Below, in pieces: positions 53,958 to 62,379 of a stretch of DNA of 64,000 nucleotides. The notes beneath the pieces are model-generated. The model saw only the letters and a list, made by a program, of their open reading frames with translations. It did not search any database and was not told the DNA's origin. Both the position numbers and the translations under genes were made by a program. The stretch lies in NCBI GenBank assembly GCA_048594975.1, contig JBMDXQ010000085.1, forward strand, positions 42,716-106,715, given 5' to 3'. Source of the stretch: JBMDXB01 sp048594975 (GTDB lineage: Bacteria > Acidobacteriota > Vicinamibacteria > Vicinamibacterales > 2-12-FULL-66-21). Position 1 is the stretch's first letter, and each line of letters starts with the position of its first letter.

Positions 53958-54578
53958 CTAGTGCTTGTGCGGCGCGGCGTGCCGCGCCGGCGGCTTCTGG
54001 CCCTCCCCTCTCAGAAACCGTTCTTCCTCGAGTGCCTGCCTGATCTCCGCCGGTGACTGCGGGTTGAGCGACTTCATCTCCTCAAGCTCCTCCGCGGTCA
54101 GGTGAGGCAGGCGCCGGATGAAGTGCACGAGGTGCCAGCTCCCGGTCTCGCCCTCGGCCGTGCCCGTTCCAAAGCCCGGCATGCCGGTGAGCGGCACGCC
54201 GCGCTCGATGATGTAGAACAGCTCGCCGTCGGTGAGCTGCTGTGTCGGCGGCTGCCGCAGATCGGGTGGTTTGGGATACAGCCCGCGGCCGATTTCCGCG
54301 TCGCCCGCCCCGTCGTTGCCATGGCAGATCGCGCAGTGGTCCGCGAAGTGCGCGAGGCCCTCGCGGCGAACCTCGTCGCTGGCCGGAACCGGGTTGGCAC
54401 GCCGCCGCGCCTCGACCGGTATCGCCAAGCTCCGCAGCCGGACCGCGATCGCCTTCTCAAACGGTCCCGGTTCGGCCCGGGCGTCGAAGCCGCGACCGCG
54501 CACGAACGCGTACAGCCCGGCGCTGACGAGCACGAGCAGCGCGATGAGGAACAATGCCACGCGACCTGGACGACTCAT
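53958..54578 (-). CDS. Membrane-anchored monoheme cytochrome c of the copper island
   Basis: 206 residues with an N-terminal anchor helix (about 7-25) and one heme motif, CAICH, in FADHCAICHGNDGAGD; GVPLTGMPGFG supplies the Met-ligand candidate. The C terminus is His-rich (ARHAAPHKH). Cytochromes of this type often sit beside CopA/CopB genes. It could supply or accept electrons during Cu(I) oxidation. Confidence 0.87.
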   Translation of the reverse strand: MSRPGRVALFLIALLVLVSAGLYAFVRGRGFDARAEPGPFEKAIAVRLRSLAIPVEARRRANPVPASDEVRREGLAHFADHCAICHGNDGAGDAEIGRGLYPKPPDLRQPPTQQLTDGELFYIIERGVPLTGMPGFGTGTAEGETGSWHLVHFIRRLPHLTAEELEEMKSLNPQSPAEIRQALEEERFLRGEGQKPPARHAAPHKH

Positions 54579-54696
54579 AACAACCGTCCTTGCATGCCGG
54601 GGGCCCGCGATCCGCCGCTGGCCCCTCGTACTCCTGAGTGGCAGCGGCGGGAGGGGGAACTCCCCTGAGTTGGTTCAAAGATGACGGGCTGGAACG

Positions 54697-55101
54697 TCAG
54701 ATGCGCAGCACCGCGCCGCGGGTGGGAGAGCAGCACGGAGGGGCGTTATCCTGGAGTCGAAGGGGCGCGGGCCGTCGTCCACCGACCGCTGGTCCATCCG
54801 CGGCGTGCGCGGCCCTCGTCTCGAGCGTCGCGCCCGTCTTCGAGGTCACCGGCACAAGGAACGGCGCCTGGGCCGCATGCCCGCAGGTGGTGTGCGACGG
54901 CGCGCCCGCGCGGTGTGCGTTGCCACTCGAGACCGGGACGATTTCGTGGCAGGTCGAACGCGACGACGCTGGTGGCGGATGCCATCCTCCTTGGGCGTTC
55001 GTTCCGCCTGTCGCGCAGGCCACCTCGCATGCGCTCGCGACGGCGTGACCAGAGGCCAGCACCAGCACGAGCATGGCCGCGAGCTTGCGGGTCCGGACCA
55101 T
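54697..55101 (-). CDS. Small exported Cys-rich protein at the edge of the copper island
   Basis: 134 residues with a clear signal peptide (LAAMLVLVLASGHAVASA). The mature part has Cys in ACEVACATGG, STCHE, TTCGH and PPCCSP. No family recognised; a periplasmic metal ligand by composition. Ribosome-binding site weak. A resemblance in style, not in sequence, to the protein at 50692-51057. Confidence 0.55.
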   Translation of the reverse strand: MVRTRKLAAMLVLVLASGHAVASACEVACATGGTNAQGGWHPPPASSRSTCHEIVPVSSGNAHRAGAPSHTTCGHAAQAPFLVPVTSKTGATLETRAAHAADGPAVGGRRPAPLRLQDNAPPCCSPTRGAVLRI

Positions 55102-55268
55102 CGTCCGTTTGTATCACAGGTCGGCGGACCCGTGTGCCTGCGGGTGCGACTCCAGCGAGCGGCACTCGGCGATTGGCGGCAGATCCCGGCAGCCTCGTCG
55201 TCTCGACTGGATATACTGTCGCAACTCGGGACCCGTCGAGCCTTGCGTCTCGTCTTAGCGAAAGGGCC

Positions 55269-57644
55269 GTGGTCGGAACTACCGTTCAGCACTACCGTAT
55301 CGTCGCCCGGCTCGGCGCCGGCGGGATGGGCGAAGTCTACCGCGCCGAAGACCTTCGTCTCGGGCGCGAGGTCGCGCTGAAGTTCCTGCCGCCGGCGCTC
55401 AAGGCGGACCCGGAGAGCCGCGCGCGGCTGCTCAACGAGGCGCGGGCGGCGTCGCTGCTGCGGTCCCCGCACATCGCGATCACCTACGACATCGGCGAGC
55501 ACGGCGGTTCCGATTTCATCGTGATGGAGTACGTCGACGGCGAGCTGCTGTCGGCGCGCGTGGCGCAGGGCCCGCTGCCGCCGCGCGAGGCGGTGGACGT
55601 CGGGATGCAGGTTGCCGATGCACTGGACGAGGCGCACGGCCGCGGCATCATCCATCGCTACATCAAGAGCGCGACCCTGATCCGGACGCCGCGCGGCGTC
55701 ACCAAGGTGCTCGACTTCGGCCTGGCGAAGATCACGCGGGTAGCCGCGGGGGAGGACGTCACCCAGCCGCAGATGACCATCGCCGGGATCGTGATCGGCA
55801 CCGTCTCCTACATGGCGCCGGAGCAGGCGCTCGGGCTTCCCCTCGATCATCGCGCCGATCTCTTCAGCCTCGGCGTCGTGCTCTTCGAGCTGCTCACCGG
55901 CCGCGTTCCCTTCGAGGGGCAGACGCCGACGGCGATCATCGACCGGATCCTGCACGAGACGCCGCCGCCGGTGTCGCGCTACGCCCCGGTGCCGCCGGCG
56001 ATTGACGCGGTGGTCGCCCGTGCGCTGGAGAAGAAGCCGGAGTTCCGCTACCAGACGGCGCACGCGATCTACACCGACCTGCGCGACATCGTCGCGACGC
56101 TCGATTCGCGGCGTCCGGTCGGTACCGCCCCGGTCGTCCTCGCCGGTCCGCCGCCGCGCGTCGAGAGCGCGGTCGCGGTAATGACCTTCGCGAACATCAC
56201 ACGCGAGCCGGCCGACGACTGGATCGGCACGGGCATCGCGGAAACGGTCAGCGCCGACCTGAAGAACATCCACGGACTGACGGTGATCGGTCGCGCGCGG
56301 ATCTACGACGCGCTGCGCAACCTGAGCACCGACGGCCACCTGAACGACGCGCTGGCCATCGACATCGCCCGCCGCCTCGGCGCCACGTGGGTGGTGGTGG
56401 GCGGGTTCCAGCGGATGGGACAGGCGGTGCGCATCACCGCCAACCTCGTGGAGATCGCGACCGGGGCGCTGCGGCGCACGGCCAAGACCGACGGCCGCAT
56501 CGACGACATCTTCGCGCTCCAGGACCGGATCGTCTACGAGCTGAGCGACGGGCTGAACGTGGAGCTCCAGGGGACCGAGATCGCCGGCATCGAGCGGCCG
56601 GAGACGCGCTCGGTGGAGGCCTACGAGAGCTACGCGCGCGGCATGATGAACCTGCGCCAGGCGACGGGCGACTCGATGGACCGTGCGATTGCCGCCTTCG
56701 AGGACGCCACGCGCCACGACCCGGAGTACGCCAACGCCTGGGCGGCGCTCGGCGCGGCGTTCGGCCTGAAGGGCAGTTTCCTCAGCCTGGACGAGATGAT
56801 GCTCAAGGCGATCGAGCTCGAGCGGCGGGCGCTGGCGCTCGATCAATCGCACGTCGACGCGCGGGTGTGGCTGGCGGGGGCGCTGCTCGGCCTGCGCCGG
56901 ACCGACGAGGCGATCGCGGTGCTCGCCGAGGCGATCCAGCTCGATCCGCAGAACGGCCAGGCGCACCAGGGGCTGGCGCGCGCCTACTGGATCGGCAAGG
57001 GCGAGTTCGCGGTAGCGATTCCGGAGTTCGAGCGCGCCATCGAGCTCAACCCGGAAGCGGGGTACTCGTACCTGCAGCTCGGGCTGTTGCTCGCCTGGCT
57101 CGGCGAGTACGAACGCGCCGTGGAGGTCTGCCGCCGTGCCGTGGACCTGCAGGAGCAGTACCTCTCGGGCGACATGGGGTTGCAGATCGTGGGCGCCTAT
57201 GCGCGGCTCGGGTACGTCTACTACCTGCGCGGCGACTACACCGGCGCGCTGCGCCAGTACGAGAGGGAGCTGGCCTTCATCGCCTCGAGCGATCATGCGC
57301 TGCGCGAACGCACCAGCATCGAGATCAACGTCAAGGTCGGCGCCGCCTGGCACCGCCTCGGCGAGGCGGGGAACGCGCAGCGGCACTTCGAGCGTGCGCT
57401 GAAGTCCTTCGACGCGCGTGTGGCGCGCGGCGCCGACGACCCGTTCACCCGCTACTACATCGCCTGCCTGCACGCGCTGCGCGGCGACCAGGACCGCGCG
57501 CTGGAATCGCTCGACCGCGTGGCGCGGCTCCTGCCCGAGCTCACCGCGGCGCGCGCCCGCCGCGATCCGGACCTCGACGCGCTGCGCAGCAACCCGCGAT
57601 TCATCGCCCTGCTCGCCGCGCCGTCCGGCCACGCCGCGCGATGA
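55269..57644 (+). CDS. Ser/Thr kinase-like protein with TPR repeats, probable pseudokinase
   Basis: 791 residues from GTG 55269 (AAAGGG upstream); earlier in-frame starts overlap the opposite gene. The kinase fold is intact in GAGGMGEVYRA, the ALKFL Lys, LDFGLAK and SYMAPEQ. The catalytic loop reads HRYIKSATL (129-137): the catalytic Asp is Tyr131 and the Mg-binding Asn is Thr136, so phosphotransfer is unlikely. No transmembrane helix is visible. A TolB-like region (SAVAVMTFANITREPADDW) near 300 and TPR repeats (about 460-770) follow. Its stop overlaps the flavoprotein start (ATGA), so the two are coupled. Confidence 0.9.
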   Translation: MVGTTVQHYRIVARLGAGGMGEVYRAEDLRLGREVALKFLPPALKADPESRARLLNEARAASLLRSPHIAITYDIGEHGGSDFIVMEYVDGELLSARVAQGPLPPREAVDVGMQVADALDEAHGRGIIHRYIKSATLIRTPRGVTKVLDFGLAKITRVAAGEDVTQPQMTIAGIVIGTVSYMAPEQALGLPLDHRADLFSLGVVLFELLTGRVPFEGQTPTAIIDRILHETPPPVSRYAPVPPAIDAVVARALEKKPEFRYQTAHAIYTDLRDIVATLDSRRPVGTAPVVLAGPPPRVESAVAVMTFANITREPADDWIGTGIAETVSADLKNIHGLTVIGRARIYDALRNLSTDGHLNDALAIDIARRLGATWVVVGGFQRMGQAVRITANLVEIATGALRRTAKTDGRIDDIFALQDRIVYELSDGLNVELQGTEIAGIERPETRSVEAYESYARGMMNLRQATGDSMDRAIAAFEDATRHDPEYANAWAALGAAFGLKGSFLSLDEMMLKAIELERRALALDQSHVDARVWLAGALLGLRRTDEAIAVLAEAIQLDPQNGQAHQGLARAYWIGKGEFAVAIPEFERAIELNPEAGYSYLQLGLLLAWLGEYERAVEVCRRAVDLQEQYLSGDMGLQIVGAYARLGYVYYLRGDYTGALRQYERELAFIASSDHALRERTSIEINVKVGAAWHRLGEAGNAQRHFERALKSFDARVARGADDPFTRYYIACLHALRGDQDRALESLDRVARLLPELTAARARRDPDLDALRSNPRFIALLAAPSGHAAR

Positions 57645-58576
57645 CGGCCGTCGCCGGCGCGGCGGCCGCGTCCGCCTACGACGTCGTGATTGTCGGGGGC
57701 GGCGCCGCCGGCCTGAGCGCGGCGCTCATGCTCGGGCGCTGCCGGCGGCGCGTGCTCGTGTGCGACACCGGCCGGCCGCGCAACCGCGCCTCGCGCGCGC
57801 TGCACGGCTACCTGACGCGCGACGGCATCGCGCCGCACGACTTCATCGCCCTCGCGCGCGACGAGCTGGGGCGTTACCCGACCATCGAGCTGCGCGACGT
57901 CGAGGCGATCGACGCCGAGTGCCGCGCCGGCCGGTTCGTCACCACCCTCGCCGGCGGCCAGCAGGTCGCCTCGCGCAAGCTCCTGCTCGCGACCGGCGTC
58001 GTCGACAACCTCCCGGAGGTGCCCGGCATCGGCGAGCTCTACGGCCGGAGCGTCTTTCACTGCCCGTACTGCGACGGGTGGGAAGTCCGCGACCAGCCGC
58101 TCGCCGTCTACGGCCGCGGCGTCCGCGGCCTCGGCCTGGCGCTCGAGATGACAGCCTGGAGCCGCGACCTGGTGCTGTTCAGCGACGGCGACGCGGAGAT
58201 CGACGGCGACGACCGCACGCGGCTCGCCCGCCACGGCATCTCGCTGCGCGAAGACCGCGTCCTCTGCCTGGAAGGCCAGGCCGGCGTCCTCGAGCGCGTC
58301 GTCCTCGCCAGCGGCGAGGCGGTCCCGCGCCGCGCGCTGTTCTTCACCCTCGGCCAGGAGCAGCGGTCGCCGCTCGCGACGCGCCTCGGCTGCGAGTTCA
58401 ACGAGAAGGGCACGGTGCGGACCGGCAAGTACGAGACGACGCACCTGAGCGGGCTCTTCGTGGCCGGCGACGCGTCGCGCGCCGTGCAGTGGATCGTCGT
58501 CGCCGCCGCCGAGGGCGCCGAGGCGGCGTTCGCGATCAACACGGATCTGATCAAGGAGGATCTCGCCCGGGACTGA
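57641..58576 (+). CDS. Thioredoxin-reductase-like FAD/NAD(P)H oxidoreductase
   Basis: 311 residues. FAD-binding VIVGGGAAGLSAALML (17-31), the redox pair CPYC (141-144) in HCPYCDGWEVR, and GLFVAGDASRAVQWI as the second FAD motif. The NAD(P) motif YGRGVRGLG is a degenerate form of GxGxxG. Many such proteins reduce small disulfide partners. It starts within the stop of the pseudokinase gene (ATGA), an unusual pairing. The N terminus has an extra Ala-rich stretch of ten residues. Confidence 0.88.
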   Translation: MTAVAGAAAASAYDVVIVGGGAAGLSAALMLGRCRRRVLVCDTGRPRNRASRALHGYLTRDGIAPHDFIALARDELGRYPTIELRDVEAIDAECRAGRFVTTLAGGQQVASRKLLLATGVVDNLPEVPGIGELYGRSVFHCPYCDGWEVRDQPLAVYGRGVRGLGLALEMTAWSRDLVLFSDGDAEIDGDDRTRLARHGISLREDRVLCLEGQAGVLERVVLASGEAVPRRALFFTLGQEQRSPLATRLGCEFNEKGTVRTGKYETTHLSGLFVAGDASRAVQWIVVAAAEGAEAAFAINTDLIKEDLARD

Positions 58577-58702
58577 TGCGGGGCGGCTGACACGCCCCCT
58601 GCACCACGTGCACCCTCCACCTTGCACGCGCAAGGCTCCAATCACCAAATGGCCCGGCCAATCGCCACCCGACGAGACGCCGGGTTTGACCTGCAGCGCG
58701 GA

Positions 58703-58717
58703 CCAATCGATCATTGG
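58703..58717. promoter_or_regulatory. Possible operator upstream of the MocR regulator
   Basis: CCAAT-n5-ATTGG palindrome, 55 bases before the start. CCAAT boxes recur nearby (CCAATCACC and CCAATCGCC between 58637 and 58670). MocR regulators often bind such repeats near their own genes. Confidence 0.3.
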
Positions 58718-58771
58718 GCCTCTGCGGGCGATACCAATCCGCGCACACTGCACGGCGGGTGGAGCACGTCG

Positions 58772-60238
58772 ATGATCCAGCACATCGAGCGGCAGTTCGA
58801 GCGCACGGCGCGTCCCCTGTACGGCCACCTCGTCACCATCGTGGAGGCGGCAATCGTGCGCGGCGACCTGCCGTCCGGTTCGCGGCTGCCACCGGAGCGC
58901 GAGCTCGCGGCCCGGCTGCGGATATCGCGGACGACGGTGGTCAGCGCGTATCGCGAGCTCGAGTCGCGGGGACTGCTGCGCGGCTACGTCGGACGCGGCA
59001 CCTACGTCTGTGCCGCCCCAGAGGCTGCCGGCACGCCGTTCGCGTGGCGCGGGAAGATCGCGGCGGCGGCGCTGCGGTCGAGCGATTCGACGCTGCGCGA
59101 CGCGCTGAGCCACGCGGCCGATACGCGCCTGCTGTCGATGGCCGCCGGCGAGCCGGCGATCGATCGGTTCCCGACGGCGCGCTTCCTCGAGGCCGTCGAG
59201 TACGTGCTGCGCAGGGACGCGCGTGCGGTGTGGGGCCACGGGCCGACCGAGGGGCAGCCGGAGCTGCGCGAGGCGGTGGCCGACCGGTTCAACGTGCCGC
59301 GCGACAGCGTGCTCGTGCTTGCGGGCGCGCAGCAGGGCCTGGACCTGCTCGCCCGCTGCCTCGTCGATCCCGGCGACGCGGTCATCGTCGATCGCCCAGG
59401 GTACGTGGGAGCGATCCAGTCGTTCCACGCCGCTGGTGCGCGGCTGATCGGCTGGGACGTGACGCGAGCGGACCTCGACGAGCTCGAAGACCTGCTCGTC
59501 CGGTATCGGCCGAAGCTCATTTACACGAACCCGACGTTCCAGAATCCGACGGGAACGACGATGCCGGTGCACGTCCGGCGCGACCTGCTCGAACTCGCGG
59601 AGCGCTACCGGGTGCCCATCGTCGAGGACGCCACGTATGGCGAGCTGTATTTCTCGGATCCGTCCCCGCCGACGCTGCGCGATCTGGACACGAGCAACAT
59701 CGTCATCCTCTTGAGCAGCTTTTCGAAAGTGATGGCGCCGGGGCTTCGGCTCGGGTGGTTGTCGGCGGCGCGATCGATCGTCGATCAGATCGCGCTCATC
59801 AAGCAGCGGATGGACCCGCACACCCAGAACCTTGCGCAGTTCGCCGTGGCCCGCCTGATCCGCGACGGCAGCTTCGACGAGCACCTGCGCGCGATTCGCG
59901 CCGAGCACGCGCGCCGCTGCGCACGGATGGTCGGAGCAATCCAGCGGTACGTGCCCGCCGGCGCGCTGCGGTTCACGCGGCCGCAGGGCGGGCTTTACCT
60001 GTGGTGCCAGCTCGCGTCGGGGACGGATTCGCCGTCGCTCCTCGAACGCGCGCTCGACGCCGGCGTCGCGTTCCTCGCCGGCCCGGCCTTCTACCCCGAC
60101 CCGGCCGGCGCCTCGGAACTGCGGCTCTGCTTCTCGAGCGTGGCGCCGGGTGAAATCGACGCGGCGGTCAGTCGACTGGCTGAGTGCCTGAAAACTGGAG
60201 CGGCTACGGCGCCCCGACAATCTGTTGTCGTCTGTTAG
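58772..60238 (+). CDS. MocR/PdxR-type regulator (GntR DNA-binding domain plus aminotransferase domain)
   Basis: 488 residues from ATG 58772 (GGTGGAG upstream). A winged-helix GntR domain (about 10-80): LPPERELAARLRISRTTVVS and YRELESRGLLRGYVGRGTYV. Then a fold-type I aminotransferase domain with NPTFQNPTGTTMP and the pyridoxal-phosphate Lys319 in SFSKVMAPGLRLGW. Members sense PLP or an amino acid derivative and control vitamin B6 or amine metabolism genes. No obvious target gene lies beside it. Confidence 0.93.
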   Translation: MIQHIERQFERTARPLYGHLVTIVEAAIVRGDLPSGSRLPPERELAARLRISRTTVVSAYRELESRGLLRGYVGRGTYVCAAPEAAGTPFAWRGKIAAAALRSSDSTLRDALSHAADTRLLSMAAGEPAIDRFPTARFLEAVEYVLRRDARAVWGHGPTEGQPELREAVADRFNVPRDSVLVLAGAQQGLDLLARCLVDPGDAVIVDRPGYVGAIQSFHAAGARLIGWDVTRADLDELEDLLVRYRPKLIYTNPTFQNPTGTTMPVHVRRDLLELAERYRVPIVEDATYGELYFSDPSPPTLRDLDTSNIVILLSSFSKVMAPGLRLGWLSAARSIVDQIALIKQRMDPHTQNLAQFAVARLIRDGSFDEHLRAIRAEHARRCARMVGAIQRYVPAGALRFTRPQGGLYLWCQLASGTDSPSLLERALDAGVAFLAGPAFYPDPAGASELRLCFSSVAPGEIDAAVSRLAECLKTGAATAPRQSVVVC

Positions 60239-60252
60239 GGCGACCGATGACT

Positions 60253-60268
60253 CTCAACGCCCGTTGAG
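60253..60268. terminator. Short stem-loop after the MocR gene
   Basis: CTCAACG-CC-CGTTGAG, perfect 7-bp arms, 15 bases beyond the stop, between convergent genes. No U-run, and the two-base loop is tight, so this is a weak candidate. Confidence 0.35.
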
Positions 60269-60415
60269 TTCCGCCGCCCGCTCCTTGTCGCGCTGTCTCT
60301 GGCGCGTTCAGTTCGTCGGCCAATTCGGTTGGGGTAGGACCAACGGCCGACGGCGAGAACGCCCGACTGCCAACAAGCTCCAACGTCTGGAACTCCCGAC
60401 CTGCCCATTCGGTGT

Positions 60416-61402
60416 TTACTCGTTTGCCGATCGGGGGGTGGCTCGTTGGGAGTTCGCGTAGTTGGCGGGTGGCAGTTGGCCCTTGGGAGTTGACCGCGCG
60501 GAGTCCCTGCCGGCCGCGACCCATCCGACGCGCGTCAACAGGGAGCCGACGATGGTCGAGACCGCGGCGAGTTGCCGGGCGGCCGGCGATTGCGGCGCGA
60601 GCAGCCGCAGCAGCAGCGGCACGGGACCGGACAGGACGCCGCCGGCGCGGGTGACCCGGCCCGACCACCCTTTCTTGACCGGGTCGAGCGCCGGGTCGCG
60701 GCGCGACTCGAGGGCGATCCCCATCGCGGTTTCGACGGCCGCCGCGCCGATGCCAAGCGGGTTGAGCGCGGGGTCGTGGTGGCCAAGCAGCTCCAGGATG
60801 GCGACCGCGCTGTTCATGCCGGACGCGGCGAAGTGCACCGGCAGCAGGTGCACGGTGCGCGACCACACCGGGATGGCCGTTGCGCCGAGCAGCACGCCGG
60901 TGTAGGACGCGAGCACGAGGCCGGTCGCCGCCGAGAGCGCTTCCGCGGCATCGCCGACGACCTGTACGGGCAGGCGTCCGCCGGAGGCATGTCTCGCCGC
61001 GTCGGCGAACGCGGCCGCGGCGGCGAAGTTCGAGAAGGCGACCAGCGTCCAGGCGCCGATCGACATCGGGCTGCGCAGCTTGAAGACCCGCAGCATGTTC
61101 AGGAAGCGATCGGGACGGCCCAGATCCGAGATGAGCAGCGGCGGTGATGCCGCCGCCCCGGCCGCGGCCATCCAGCGGGCATGGCGCACCAGGTCCGGCC
61201 GGCCGCCGCTCGCGGTGGCCATCGCCCCGATCAGCGCGGCCGCCCCGGCCGCGCCGCCGACGAACAGGTAGGCCGGGACCTCCCAGGTCCAGACCGGCGC
61301 CTTCAGCAGCGGCAGGTCGGAGTAGCCGGTCGTCTCGACGCCGAGCTCACCCGCCGCGGCGCGCGCGCCGAGTTCCTCCAGCCGCCGCTCGAAGTCCGTC
61401 AT
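60416..61402 (-). CDS. nrfD: NrfD/PsrC-like membrane subunit of the formate dehydrogenase
   Basis: 328 residues, 8-9 helices. WTWEVPAYLFVGGAAGAAALIGA, ISDLGRPDRFLNMLRVFK and SPMSIGAWTLVAFS are diagnostic for NrfD-type quinone-interacting anchors. It would pass electrons from the Fe-S subunit to the quinone pool. Its ATG overlaps the upstream gene stop (ATGA). The last 25 residues (RSTPKGQLPPANYANSQRA) are encoded by a degenerate heptamer array and are probably an extension. Confidence 0.9.
   Translation of the reverse strand: MTDFERRLEELGARAAAGELGVETTGYSDLPLLKAPVWTWEVPAYLFVGGAAGAAALIGAMATASGGRPDLVRHARWMAAAGAAASPPLLISDLGRPDRFLNMLRVFKLRSPMSIGAWTLVAFSNFAAAAAFADAARHASGGRLPVQVVGDAAEALSAATGLVLASYTGVLLGATAIPVWSRTVHLLPVHFAASGMNSAVAILELLGHHDPALNPLGIGAAAVETAMGIALESRRDPALDPVKKGWSGRVTRAGGVLSGPVPLLLRLLAPQSPAARQLAAVSTIVGSLLTRVGWVAAGRDSARSTPKGQLPPANYANSQRATPRSANE
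60460..60494. repeat. Degenerate heptamer array at the nrfD 3' end
   Basis: AGTTGGC, GGGTGGC, AGTTGGC, CCTTGGG, AGTTGAC in register, within the last codons of nrfD. Fourth array with period seven in the window. Confidence 0.55.
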
Positions 61403-62379
61403 GCGCGCCGCCGTACGTCCGCGATCTCGGCATCGACGAAGGCGCCGCGCCGCGGCGCGAAGACCCGCCAGCCGGTTGTCGAGACCACCTTCCGGAGGGC
61501 CTCCGGTGCGCCGGCGCCGATCGCATCGATCACGACCGTCGCCACCTGGTCGTCCGCGCCGAGTCTCACCCGGAGCGCGCAGTCGGCCCGCTCCAGCGTG
61601 CCCCGCCCGTCCTCGGCGATCCGGAGTTCCGGCAACGCGGACTGCAGCCGCCGCACGACTTCCTCACGGCTGCCGAGCGGCGGCGCGTGCTCCACGGCCT
61701 CGGTGCCCGCCTCCGGCGGCAGGTTCAGCAGCATCAGCCGGCGCAGCGGCAGTTCCCCTGCGACGTGCTTCGCCGAGCGGCGACGCCCCCCGATGTGCAG
61801 GAAGACGAACAGCAGCAGCGCCAGCGCGCCTGCGGCTGCCTCAATCGCGGGCACGAGCACCTCCGGCTGCGCGTGCAGATCGATCACGACCGGGGACGGA
61901 TCGATTGGTCCCGCCAGCCCTGACAGGACGCGAGGGGCGGTCAGCCGGTCGATCAGCCCAACGCGCGCGTAGCCCTCGACCTCTCGCGACGCCTGCAGCG
62001 CGGTCACGATCTTCATCATCATCACGAGGTACGCGTCCTGGTCCGGCTGCCGCCCGCCGCCGATCGTGCGCTGCGCGATGTCGAGCGCCGCCGCGTCGCG
62101 CGTCGCCACGACGGCAACGGCCGGGATGTTCCTGGCCTGGCCCGCCGGCCGCACCGGGAACAGCAGCTCCTCGATCTGCCCGTCCGATTCGCGGTAGCCG
62201 GCGCCGACGTAGTCCACCTCGCAGCCGGTCAACCGGACCCACGCGGCGTCCGGCCGCTGGCGCGCGTACTGCTCGCAGGAGAGGACCTGCTGCTGGCGAT
62301 TGCGCGCGGCATGGTACAGCGGCCCGGCCGCGACGAGGAGCAGCGCGAGGCCGACGATCAACGGGACGACGCGCATCAT
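61399..62379 (-). CDS. Two-helix membrane protein of the formate dehydrogenase operon, unknown
   Basis: 326 residues: one helix at the N terminus (about 4-24), a soluble extracytoplasmic part of about 170 residues with two Cys (VLSCEQY, LTGCEVDY), a second helix (about 200-220), then a cytosolic domain of about 105 residues. No family recognised. It overlaps both neighbours by four bases (ATGA), so it is an integral part of the operon, perhaps an assembly or regulatory subunit. Confidence 0.75.
   Translation of the reverse strand: MMRVVPLIVGLALLLVAAGPLYHAARNRQQQVLSCEQYARQRPDAAWVRLTGCEVDYVGAGYRESDGQIEELLFPVRPAGQARNIPAVAVVATRDAAALDIAQRTIGGGRQPDQDAYLVMMMKIVTALQASREVEGYARVGLIDRLTAPRVLSGLAGPIDPSPVVIDLHAQPEVLVPAIEAAAGALALLLFVFLHIGGRRRSAKHVAGELPLRRLMLLNLPPEAGTEAVEHAPPLGSREEVVRRLQSALPELRIAEDGRGTLERADCALRVRLGADDQVATVVIDAIGAGAPEALRKVVSTTGWRVFAPRRGAFVDAEIADVRRRA

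Noticed and set aside
54681..55268. Extended N terminus for the pseudokinase starting at 54681
   Set aside because: The extra 196 residues are Arg/Pro-rich and antisense to a gene with a clear signal peptide; the kinase domain begins directly after GTG 55269.
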